Source of the DNA: Candidatus Omnitrophota bacterium
GTDB taxonomy: Bacteria > Omnitrophota > Gorgyraeia > Aquiviventales > Aquiviventaceae
Length of the DNA: 7,499 bases
Direction: 5' to 3'
Assembly: GCA_016206565.1 (NCBI GenBank)
Contig: JACQRG010000078.1
Span: 1 to 7,499, forward strand
Each line of letters starts with the position of its first letter. The first letter of the stretch is position 1. A program made the position numbers and the translations under genes. The notes under the pieces are model-generated. The model had not been told where the DNA came from. It ran no database searches and saw only the letters and a list, made by a program, of their open reading frames with translations. Positions 1-7,307 of the stretch are shown in pieces.

Positions 1-266
1 CCCTCCCATACGCCGCTCTCGCCTAAGGCGCGCAGCGGGTGCGCGCCGGCGCGCCAGCCGTTGAAGTCGCCGATGACCGACACCGCCCGGGCGTTCGGCG
101 CCCAGACCGCGAAGGAAACCCCCACCCGCCCCTGGCGGGCGCACAGGTGCGCGCCCATCTTCTCGTAGGCGCGGTAGTGGGTGCCCTCGGAGAAGAGGTG
201 GCGGTCGAAGTCGCTCAGGCTGGTCGCAGGCCTGCGCGGCAGCCGCGGCAGGGCGGCGCGGACCAT
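1..266 (-). CDS. glgB: 1,4-alpha-glucan branching enzyme, N-terminal part (cut by window edge)
   Basis: GlgB makes alpha-1,6 branch points in glycogen by cutting an alpha-1,4 chain and transferring it; it is cytoplasmic. Only the first 88 codons are present, and the gene continues past base 1. Visible hallmarks are the GlgB N-terminal block 'LSDFDRHLFSEGTHYRAYEK' (residues 17-36) and the CBM48-like beta-sandwich core 'FAVWAPNARAVSVIGDFNGW' (residues 52-71), both typical of GlgB just before the catalytic barrel. The catalytic domain lies outside the window. ATG at 266 is the only ATG available: an in-frame TGA lies at 302-300. A GGAG lies 10 nt upstream of it, and that GGAG falls at the edge of a hairpin arm (273-333). 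It is the last gene seen in the operon and the biosynthetic opposite of glgX upstream. Family identity is clear; intactness of the rest cannot be judged. Confidence 0.93.
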   Translation of the reverse strand, partial: MVRAALPRLPRRPATSLSDFDRHLFSEGTHYRAYEKMGAHLCARQGRVGVSFAVWAPNARAVSVIGDFNGWRAGAHPLRALGESGVWE

Positions 267-272
267 CAGCCC

Positions 273-333
273 TTCGACTCCGGCGCGTTGCGCCGTCGCT
301 CAGGGCGATGGTGAGCGAGCCACGCGAGTCGAA
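273..333 (-). promoter_or_regulatory. Intercistronic hairpin just upstream of glgB that covers its ribosome binding site
   Basis: The 70-bp gap between the DHH gene and glgB is almost entirely one inverted repeat. It has three stacked helices: TTCGACTC (273-280) with GAGTCGAA (326-333), CGCGT (284-288) with ACGCG (322-326, sharing one base with the outer arm), and TCGCTCA (296-302) with TGAGCGA (312-318), closing on a 9-nt loop (303-311). No T-run follows on the minus strand, so it does not look like a factor-independent terminator. In the minus-strand RNA the outer 3' arm contains most of the GGAG lying 10 nt before the glgB ATG. Folding could therefore hide that site or separate glgB expression from the upstream genes. 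The inverted repeat is seen directly; the regulatory role is inferred. Confidence 0.55.
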
Positions 334-336
334 CCA

Positions 337-1395
337 TCAGCGCCTGCCCTCCCGGACGGCCGGTTGGAACGGATGGTGCAGCGCCAGCGGCTCGCGCCGG
401 CCCTGGCTGCGCAGGAACGCGGCGGCGAGCTCGCGTTCGGCCGCCCGCCAGGCCGCCTCCGACGCCTCGGCGCCGACCTCGATGGACCCGCCTGCAATCA
501 TGCTGTGGCCGCCGGCCCTGGTCGTGCGGCCCAGCAGGCGCCAGAGCAGCCTGCCGGCCTCGGCGCGCGGGTTGCGGGTACGCAGGGAGATGAACAGGCG
601 GCCGTCATACCGGCCCGTCACGATGGACCAGCGCATCTGCTCATGAGTCAGGAGGAAATCCGCCATGTGGGCGACGATGTCCTGGCTGGGCACCGGCCCT
701 AAGTGCACGCCGATGACCCGCCCGGCCGTGAAGGCATGGCGGATCGCCCGCTCCAGCACGTGGAAGAACGACGGCGGGCGGGGCGGGTTCTGGATCTTGG
801 AGAGCGCGGCGATGCTGGCGCGCGGAAAGCAGGCCCGGTACGCGGCCACATCCCGCGGGCCGGCCTCGCGGCCCAAGTGCTGCGTTTCGGAGATGATGCC
901 GTAGACCAGCGCCGTGGCCAAGCGGGGCGGAATGGGCGCCCTCGCCGCCTGCAGCGCCTCGACGAGCAGCGTCGTCGTCGCGCCGGCGGCCGGGTCAATG
1001 ATCGCGCACTCCGCGTGGGTGCGGGGGTTGCGGCGGTGGTGGTCGAGGATGATCGCGGGCCGGTGGCGCGCCGGCAGGCGGTTGTTCTGGAACGGCGGCT
1101 GCGTGTCCACCACCGCCACCCGGCGGTAGCGCTCGAAGTCCTGCGGCTTGACCGGCGAGAGGGGGATGCGCAAGAGGCGCACGAGCAGCTGGTTCTCCAT
1201 GCGCCCGATGATGCCGCCATAGACGATGCGGCTGCGCACGCCCGCCAGCCGCTCAAGCAGGTGCGCGAGCGCCCAGGCGCTGGCGATGGCGTCCGGGTCC
1301 GGGTGGTCGTGGGTGAGGATCAGCAGCGGCGAGAGGTCGCGGCCTCGCCGGGCGATGAAGGACAGCAGGGCGCGGTGCCGCAGCCGTTCCATCAC
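337..1395 (-). CDS. DHH/DHHA1 family phosphoesterase (candidate c-di-AMP or oligonucleotide phosphodiesterase)
   Basis: A 352-aa stand-alone DHH protein. The N-terminal DHH domain shows motif I 'THDHPDPDAIASA' (residues 28-40), motif II 'VVDTQ' (95-99, Asp97) and the name-giving 'DHH' (118-120). The C-terminal DHHA1 domain shows 'GRTTRAGGHSMIAGG' (289-303), with the substrate-binding GGH. Such proteins use two metal ions to hydrolyse phosphodiesters; the superfamily includes NrnA nanoRNase/pAp phosphatase and the DhhP/GdpP c-di-AMP phosphodiesterases. No membrane, PAS or GGDEF segment is visible, so it is DhhP/NrnA-like in layout and probably cytoplasmic. At the usual motif IV position (typically T-D-T) it reads 'ISETQ', with Glu170 in place of the expected Asp. 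The GTG at 1395 overlaps the cyclase stop as GTGA; the next codon is an ATG at 1392 that could equally be the start. Coupling to a diadenylate cyclase favours c-di-AMP or pApA as substrate, but that is inference. Confidence 0.88.
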   Translation of the reverse strand: MMERLRHRALLSFIARRGRDLSPLLILTHDHPDPDAIASAWALAHLLERLAGVRSRIVYGGIIGRMENQLLVRLLRIPLSPVKPQDFERYRRVAVVDTQPPFQNNRLPARHRPAIILDHHRRNPRTHAECAIIDPAAGATTTLLVEALQAARAPIPPRLATALVYGIISETQHLGREAGPRDVAAYRACFPRASIAALSKIQNPPRPPSFFHVLERAIRHAFTAGRVIGVHLGPVPSQDIVAHMADFLLTHEQMRWSIVTGRYDGRLFISLRTRNPRAEAGRLLWRLLGRTTRAGGHSMIAGGSIEVGAEASEAAWRAAERELAAAFLRSQGRREPLALHHPFQPAVREGRR

Positions 1396-2632
1396 GGACG
1401 CTCGCGGTCCTTGGGCGCCTTACGGCCGGTGATAAGCTCGAAGGGGTTGAAGTCTTTATCCGGTGCTCGGGCCAGCGTCACCGCCACCGAGGACGGCTCA
1501 ATGGAGACCAGGCGCAGCGACAGGGGCAGGTGCAGCCCCTCGGCCGACACCAGGATGCGCTGCGATCCTTCCTGCGCGGCCTCAAGCCGAAGGAGCGCGC
1601 GCAGAGACGCCGGATCCAGCAGGCGGAAGTCCCGCTGCAGGCCGGTGACCGTCACGCGGACCCTGGCAGGCTCCACGCCCGACAACTGCAGGTCCTCGGA
1701 GAGGCCCTGCGGGTCCACCGGGACGTCAAAGGCATGCGTCGCCGGCTTGATGCCCTGCACGAACGTCAGCCACAGCGCCAGCGAAATGACCACCGCGATG
1801 ACCTTCTCCGCCGCGTTCTGCCGCAGCAGCGGCTGCCATTGCCAGCGCCGCCCGGCGGACGGCCGCCGCTCCCGCAGGAACTCAGTCAGGTGCCGCTCCA
1901 GCAGCATCAGGTTGTCCATGGCCATGAGCTCGCCGCGATAGGCCACCGACATGGCGCCCTTCTCCTCCGACACGACGATGCACAGCGCGTCGGTGCGCTC
2001 GGCGAGCCCCAGCGCGGCGGTGTGGCGGGTCCCCATGCCGCTGAGCCGATAGAACTCCTTGGAGAGCGGCAGGTGCGCTCCGAACCGGACGACCCGGTCG
2101 CCCTCGATGATGACCGCGCCGTCATGCCCCTCGGAGTGCGGGTCGAAGAGGCTCTCCAGCAGGGGCGCCGAGAGCTTGCCGTCGAGGTCGTAGCCGCCCT
2201 CGATGTGCCGTTCGAGCGGATCCGATCCCTGCAGGACAATGAGGGCCCCGATGCGCTCATGGGCGAACTGGCCGATGGTCCTCACCAGGGTCTCGACCTG
2301 CTTCGGCTGCAGGGGGTGGGAGCTGCGCCGGCGCAGGCTCCAGACCGCCACCCGCTCGAAGAAGCTGCGCAGCTCCTCCTGGAAGATGACGACGAGGGCG
2401 ATGAGGATGATGGCGAAGAAGCCTTGGAAGACCCAGGTGGTCAGGTGCATGCCGGACTGCCGCGCGATGACGTAGACCATGGCCACGATCAGCACGCCGC
2501 GCGCGACGAACGCGGCCCGGGCCCGCTCAAACCACAGCAGGACGACGTAGGCCAGGGCGGCCACGACCGCCATGTCCAGGACGTCGGCGAATCCGATCGT
2601 GCGGAACGGCTCCAGGACGCTGTGCCACGACA

Positions 2633-2636
<4 letters not shown>
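1392..2636 (-). CDS. cdaA: Membrane diadenylate cyclase (CdaA/DacA type) fused to a C-terminal YbbR/CdaR-like domain
   Basis: It makes c-di-AMP from two ATP. The 414-aa protein has three N-terminal hydrophobic helices (about residues 20-36, 43-58 and 69-86), as in CdaA, then a DAC domain (about 105-250). The DAC domain carries both signature motifs: 'HDGAVII' (DGA at 172-174) and 'GTRHTAALG' (RHT at 204-206). CdaA proteins normally end near residue 270. Here the chain continues with a fourth membrane helix (about 278-294, 'VIAVVISLALWLTFVQG') and a roughly 95-residue beta-rich module (297-390) with the look of a single YbbR repeat, such as 'VRVTVTGLQRDFRLL' and 'VSIEPSSVAVTL'. The predicted topology puts DAC inside the cell and YbbR outside. 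In many bacteria CdaR is a separate neighbouring protein that binds and regulates CdaA. The start ATGATG overlaps the glgX stop by 4 bp, with GGAG 11 nt upstream. The DAC assignment is firm; YbbR identity is from pattern and topology. Confidence 0.92.
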
Positions 2637-4768
<2,132 letters not shown>

Positions 4769-4795
4769 GGAGAGGACGAGGGCCGTAAGGTCAGG

Positions 4796-5122
4796 TCAGA
4801 CGCCGAACGAGGTGCCGCACCCGCACGAGTGCTTGGCCAGCGGGTTGTTGAACTCGAACCCTCCGCCGGTGAGAGCCTTCTTGAAGCCAATGGTCATGCC
4901 GTCGAGGTACAAGTGGCTCTTGGCATCCACGAGCACCTTGACGCCCTCCTGTTCGAACACGGAATCGTACTGCCCTGGCGTCGCGTCATCAATGGACAGG
5001 ACGTACGTCATCCCCGAGCAGCCCCCGCCTTTAATACCGATGCGCAGGCCGACATTGGGCTTCTGCTCCTGCTCAATCAACCGCTTGACTTCCTTGGCCG
5101 CATCCGCTGTGAGCGTAATCAT
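4796..5122 (-). CDS. A-type iron-sulfur cluster carrier (HesB/IscA/ErpA family)
   Basis: It receives a nascent Fe-S cluster and passes it to target apoproteins. The 108-aa length is normal. The three family cysteines are all present: Cys35 in 'GGGCSGMTY' (32-40), and Cys100 and Cys102 in 'SCGCGTSF' (99-106) near the C-terminus. 'LYLDGMTIGF' (71-80) is also characteristic. IscA, ErpA and SufA cannot be told apart from sequence alone, so no symbol is given. The start is well supported by AGGAGGA eight bases upstream and a promoter about 30 bases upstream. It is the first gene of the operon that continues into glgX. It follows mutY, whose product needs a [4Fe-4S] cluster, but it has its own promoter and is a general maturation factor, so that adjacency may mean little. 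Confidence 0.96.
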   Translation of the reverse strand: MITLTADAAKEVKRLIEQEQKPNVGLRIGIKGGGCSGMTYVLSIDDATPGQYDSVFEQEGVKVLVDAKSHLYLDGMTIGFKKALTGGGFEFNNPLAKHSCGCGTSFGV

Positions 5123-5130
5123 CGTCGGTA

Positions 5131-5137
5131 TCCTCCT
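5131..5137 (-). promoter_or_regulatory. Strong Shine-Dalgarno site of the Fe-S carrier gene
   Basis: The minus strand reads AGGAGGA here, 8 nt before the ATG at 5122. This is the only near-perfect ribosome binding site in the minus-strand operon. It fixes the start of the Fe-S carrier gene and marks it as the translational head of the operon, since the downstream genes have weak sites or start-stop overlaps. Confidence 0.85.
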
Positions 5138-5154
5138 GTGGTTAAACCTTGGGT

Positions 5155-5184
5155 ATTATAGCATGGCGCTTCCGGCCCTGGCAA
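5155..5184 (-). promoter_or_regulatory. Sigma-70-type promoter of the Fe-S carrier/glgX/cyclase/DHH/glgB operon
   Basis: On the minus strand, TTGCCA (5184-5179; 5 of 6 to TTGACA) is followed after 18 bp by TATAAT (5160-5155), a perfect -10 preceded by TGC, which gives the extended -10 pattern TGnTATAAT. Predicted transcription start is near 5148, leaving a leader of about 25 nt that contains the AGGAGGA site. The -10 overlaps the stop codon of mutT (ATG CTA TAA T), so the promoter lies inside the end of the upstream gene. It is the strongest promoter-like match I found in the window. Activity is predicted, not shown. Confidence 0.75.
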
Positions 5185-5572
5185 TCCGGGCGATGAGCCG
5201 CCGGTTCGCCGGCGGGAACGGATAGCGGGCCAGCGCCTCGGCCGAGACCCACCGCAACCCATTCGACGAAAGCGGCTTAGGAACGCCCCGGCGGATGGCG
5301 CAGCGAAACACCCCCAGGCACACGCTCTTGTGCGGATAGCGGTGCGAGATGCGCATCAGCCAGGCCAGGCGCGCGACGTCCACGCCGAGCTCCTCCCGCG
5401 CTTCGCGATGCACGCAGGCCTTCCAGGTTTCGCCCGGCCGCCGCTTGCCGCCGGGAAACTCCCACCGGTTGGCGTAGTGGGAGCCGGCGCGGCGCTGGCA
5501 GATGAGGTAGCGGCCGCGTCGCCTAATGACCGCGACGGCGACGTCGAAGTGGGGGAGCCTGCGTCGTGCCAT
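5156..5572 (-). CDS. mutT: MutT-like Nudix hydrolase (8-oxo-dGTP diphosphatase)
   Basis: MutT removes 8-oxo-dGTP from the nucleotide pool by hydrolysing it to 8-oxo-dGMP, preventing misincorporation opposite A. The 138-aa protein has a complete Nudix box at residues 42-64 matching Gx5Ex7REUxEExGU (Gly42, Glu48, Arg56-Glu57, Glu60-Glu61, Gly63). Outside the box it resembles E. coli MutT: 'RRAGSHYANRWEFPGGK' (27-43) and 'YPFPPANRRLIARI' near the end (117-130). Its ATG at 5572 lies 50 bp inside the 3' end of mutY in the +1 frame, with no visible Shine-Dalgarno, so it is probably translated by coupling. MutY proteins usually carry a C-terminal MutT-like domain in the same chain. This gene may be that domain split off, or a separate active MutT; the intact Nudix box favours an active enzyme. 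Confidence 0.88.
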   Translation of the reverse strand: MARRRLPHFDVAVAVIRRRGRYLICQRRAGSHYANRWEFPGGKRRPGETWKACVHREAREELGVDVARLAWLMRISHRYPHKSVCLGVFRCAIRRGVPKPLSSNGLRWVSAEALARYPFPPANRRLIARIARAGSAML

Positions 5573-6227
5573 CTGTGAGGGGGAAGCTGCGGCAGGCGCG
5601 GCGCAGCGCGCAGGAGGGGCAGCGGGGGGCGCGGGCCGTGCACACGGCAGCGCCGAAATCCATCATCGCCTGGTTGATGGTGTAGCCCTGCCCCTCGGGG
5701 ATGACGGCTTCGGCGAGCTGCCAGAGCCGCTGCTGCCGGCGCGCGACCTTCAGGTCGCCCCGCACGCCGAAATAGCGGGCGAGCAGCCGCGCGACGTTCG
5801 TGTCGAGGATCGGCGCGTCCCGCTCGAAGGCGAAGCTCAAGACCGCGCCCGCGGTGTAGCGGCCGATGCCGTCCATGGCGATCAGGCCGTCATAGGAATC
5901 CGGGATGCGCCCGTCGTGGTCGCGCAGCACGCTGCGCGCGATCCGGCGCAGGCGCAGGGGGCGGACGTTGTAGCCCAGCGGGTACCAGACGCGCCGCAGC
6001 TCGGCCGCGCGGGCCCGGGCGAGCGCTTGCAGCGTGGGGTAGCGCCGGAGGAATTCGCGGTACTTGGGCGTGACGCGCTCCACCTGCGTCTGCTGGAGCA
6101 TGATCTCGGAGACGAGGATCTTGTAGGGGTCGCGCGTCTCGCGCCAGGGCAGCCGGCGCTGGTGGACCCGGTACCAGGCCAGCAGCCGTTGCTGGAACGT
6201 GCGAAGGGAAGTTGCGCGCGCCGTCAT
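5523..6227 (-). CDS. mutY: A/G-specific adenine DNA glycosylase MutY, catalytic and Fe-S domains only
   Basis: MutY excises adenine mispaired with 8-oxoguanine. The 234-aa protein contains the whole catalytic core. 'SEIMLQQTQVERV' (40-52) includes the predicted catalytic Glu41. The helix-hairpin-helix is 'MDGIGRYTAGAV' (118-129), and 'ILDTNVARLLARYF' (140-153) holds the catalytic Asp142. 'NQAMMDFGAAVCTARAPRC' (185-203) leads into a full [4Fe-4S] motif C196-x6-C203-x2-C206-x5-C212. It then stops after a short Arg-rich tail, about 115 residues shorter than a classical MutY of about 350 aa; the missing part is the 8-oxoG-reading MutT-like domain. That domain type is encoded by the overlapping mutT gene. 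The start is ATG 6227 with AGGG 9 nt upstream, and a plausible promoter lies just above. It is not a pseudogene by its core motifs. Confidence 0.93.
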   Translation of the reverse strand: MTARATSLRTFQQRLLAWYRVHQRRLPWRETRDPYKILVSEIMLQQTQVERVTPKYREFLRRYPTLQALARARAAELRRVWYPLGYNVRPLRLRRIARSVLRDHDGRIPDSYDGLIAMDGIGRYTAGAVLSFAFERDAPILDTNVARLLARYFGVRGDLKVARRQQRLWQLAEAVIPEGQGYTINQAMMDFGAAVCTARAPRCPSCALRRACRSFPLTDGTTQAPPLRRRRRGH

Positions 6228-6242
6228 CAGAGGATGCCCTGC

Positions 6243-6271
6243 ACGATAACAGACTCACTTGGCCCCGTCAA
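6243..6271 (-). promoter_or_regulatory. Predicted mutY promoter
   Basis: On the minus strand, TTGACG (6271-6266; 5 of 6 to TTGACA) is followed after exactly 17 bp by TATCGT (6248-6243; 4 of 6 to TATAAT). Predicted start of transcription is near 6236, only about 9 nt before the mutY ATG, so the leader would be very short. The -35 match and spacing are good, the -10 is weak. Confidence 0.45.
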
Positions 6272-6299
6272 CAATGCGTGGGGCGGGTCGTCTCAGGGC

Positions 6300-6379
6300 A
6301 GGGCCGCGGGCCACCCGGCTCGCTCAGATGCGGTTCCGGGCTGAACCGCATATTCGCTCGCCGTGGTGGCCCGCGCCCT
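6300..6379. repeat. Long inverted repeat A in the divergent intergenic region
   Basis: The outer arms are AGGGCCGCGGGCCACC (6300-6315) and GGTGGCCCGCGCCCT (6365-6379), 15 bp with one bulged C. Inside sits a second perfect 9-bp hairpin, ATGCGGTTC (6328-6336) with GAACCGCAT (6343-6351), with a 6-nt loop. The two stems are separated by a roughly symmetric unpaired stretch on each side. It can fold on either strand. It has no T-run on either side and lies between the two divergent promoter candidates, so neither mRNA as predicted would contain it. I do not recognise a known RNA family. Confidence 0.7.
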
Positions 6380-6404
6380 CCATCAACTACTCAACCTACT
6401 CGCT

Positions 6405-6547
6405 GGCGACGGGTCCCTCTCACCGTAGGGCGGGTGGTGCGGCCCGGGGCCCCCAGCTGCCCGGAGCCGACGACGCCGATAGTGCGGCGCGGCGAGGACA
6501 GCTGGGGTGGGCCGCGACAGGACCCGCCCTAAGCAGGACCCGTCGCC
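6405..6547. repeat. Long nested inverted repeat B (143 bp) in the divergent intergenic region
   Basis: Nearly the whole stretch is self-complementary in nested helices: GGCGACGGGTCC (6405-6416) with 6536-6547, 12 bp perfect; TAGGGCGGGT (6426-6435) with 6522-6531, 10 bp; GCGGCCC (6439-6445) with 6509-6515; CCCCAGCTG (6451-6459) with 6499-6507; GCCG (6466-6469) with 6490-6493; and CGCCG (6474-6478) with 6485-6489, closing on the loop ATAGTG. That is about 47 pairs in one rod with small internal loops. No convincing reading frame runs through it; the plus-strand frame crossing it is a shadow of the gene downstream. It could be a rod-like small RNA such as a 6S-type RNA, a DNA cruciform or a dead miniature element; the sequence does not decide. 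Confidence 0.7.
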
Positions 6548-6583
6548 GGGAACTCGCCGCTACTATTCATGAACAAGCTCTCA

Positions 6584-6592
6584 TGTTAGAAT
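6584..6592 (+). promoter_or_regulatory. Predicted extended -10 promoter of the flavoprotein/mqnD operon
   Basis: TGTTAGAAT fits the extended -10 pattern TGnTATAAT with one mismatch. No good -35 is visible 16-18 bp upstream, which is common for extended -10 promoters. Transcription would begin near 6599, only about 4 nt before the ATG at 6603, giving an almost leaderless mRNA. This fits the absence of a Shine-Dalgarno there, and an ATG at 6591 would fall inside the -10. Confidence 0.45.
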
Positions 6593-6602
6593 GGCGCCGG
6601 TC

Positions 6603-7307
6603 ATGCCTGCCCAACAGTACCGCGCCACCATCGAACGCGTTGACGTCCTCGCCTACAACGTCCGCAGCTTCCGCTTCAAGCTGGTGGAGCCGCCGGCCAT
6701 GCCATTCCGGGCCGGCCAGTTCATCATCCTCAACGTGCCCCACGAGGGCAAGGTCGTCAAGCGCGCCTACTCCATCGCCTCCCCGCCCCACGAGGCCGGG
6801 GCGCTGGAGCTGTGCATCCAGCACGCCGAGGGCGGCGTCGCCTCCACGTACCTGTGGCAGCTCAAAGGCGGCGAGCCCATTTCCCTCTCCGGCCCCCACG
6901 GCACCTTCCTCCTGAAGGAGCCGCTGGAATACGACCCGGTCTTCATCGCGCTGGGCACCGGGGTGGCGCCGTTTCGCGGGATGATCCGCCATCTGTTCCA
7001 CGTCAACTTCCTGCGGGACATCTGGCTGCTCTTCGGCACCCGCTACGAGCACGCTATCCTGTACGAATCCGAGTTCCGCACCTTAGCCGGCATGCGGCGC
7101 AGCTTCCACTACGTCCCGACCATCAGCCGGCCCAAGGAGTGGCACGGGGAAACCGGGCACGTGCAGCAGACATTCCAGAAGCACATCAAGGACTTCTCGA
7201 AGGTTGAAATCTACGTCTGCGGTTGGCTGGAGCGGGTCAAGGCGGTCTGCGCCGACCTGCAGGGCTTCGGCGTGCCCAAAGAGAAGCTGCACTATGAAGA
7301 GTGGTAA
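6603..7307 (+). CDS. Ferredoxin-NADP+ reductase-type flavoprotein oxidoreductase
   Basis: A 234-aa two-domain FNR-superfamily protein that should move electrons between NAD(P)H and a partner through bound FAD (or FMN). The N-terminal beta-barrel carries the flavin motif 'RAYSIASPP' (residues 54-62). The phosphate-binding turn is in 'GGVASTYLW' (77-85). The C-terminal nucleotide-binding domain opens with 'FIALGTGVAPFRGM' (114-127), followed by 'LLFGTRYEHAILY' (142-154) and the late 'YVCGWLERVK' (204-213), equivalent to the usual YxCGxxxM region. No ferredoxin-type cysteine cluster is fused to it. The redox partner and substrate cannot be named. Numbering is from ATG 6603; an in-frame ATG at 6591 would add four residues but lies in the predicted -10. 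Its end overlaps the mqnD-like gene by 14 bp, so the two are likely cotranscribed. Confidence 0.9.
   Translation: MPAQQYRATIERVDVLAYNVRSFRFKLVEPPAMPFRAGQFIILNVPHEGKVVKRAYSIASPPHEAGALELCIQHAEGGVASTYLWQLKGGEPISLSGPHGTFLLKEPLEYDPVFIALGTGVAPFRGMIRHLFHVNFLRDIWLLFGTRYEHAILYESEFRTLAGMRRSFHYVPTISRPKEWHGETGHVQQTFQKHIKDFSKVEIYVCGWLERVKAVCADLQGFGVPKEKLHYEEW

Noticed and set aside
703..1941. Plus-strand open frame (412 codons) opposite the DHH and cyclase genes
   Set aside because: Antisense to two well-identified genes; the composition is that of a shadow frame.
5523..6227. mutY as a pseudogene because it lacks the C-terminal domain
   Set aside because: All catalytic residues and four Fe-S cysteines are present, and the missing domain type is encoded in the overlapping gene. 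Short MutY proteins exist in other bacteria.
6328..6351. tRNA T-arm-like stem-loop containing GGTTC
   Set aside because: The loop does not fit GGTTCRANYCC, the stem is 9 bp, and no acceptor, D-arm or anticodon arm fits around it.
6536..6560. Possible factor-independent terminator after repeat B
   Set aside because: No T-run follows either side of the repeat on either strand, and there is no upstream gene ending there to terminate.
6228..6590. Known structured RNAs (RNase P RNA, tmRNA, SRP RNA, common riboswitches) as the identity of the intergenic structure
   Set aside because: I looked on both strands for the conserved words of each, such as the RNase P GAGGAAAGTCC and ACAGA blocks, the tmRNA CCA end with its T-arm, the SRP GGAA loop motif, and the TPP, cobalamin and FMN boxes. 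None was found. 6S RNA cannot be excluded by sequence alone, but no positive mark was seen.
6259..6915. Plus-strand open frame (218 codons) spanning the intergenic region and the start of the flavoprotein gene
   Set aside because: Its second half is out of frame with clear flavoprotein coding and becomes Ser/Pro-rich nonsense. Its first half runs through the two inverted repeats. No ribosome binding site or domain is visible.
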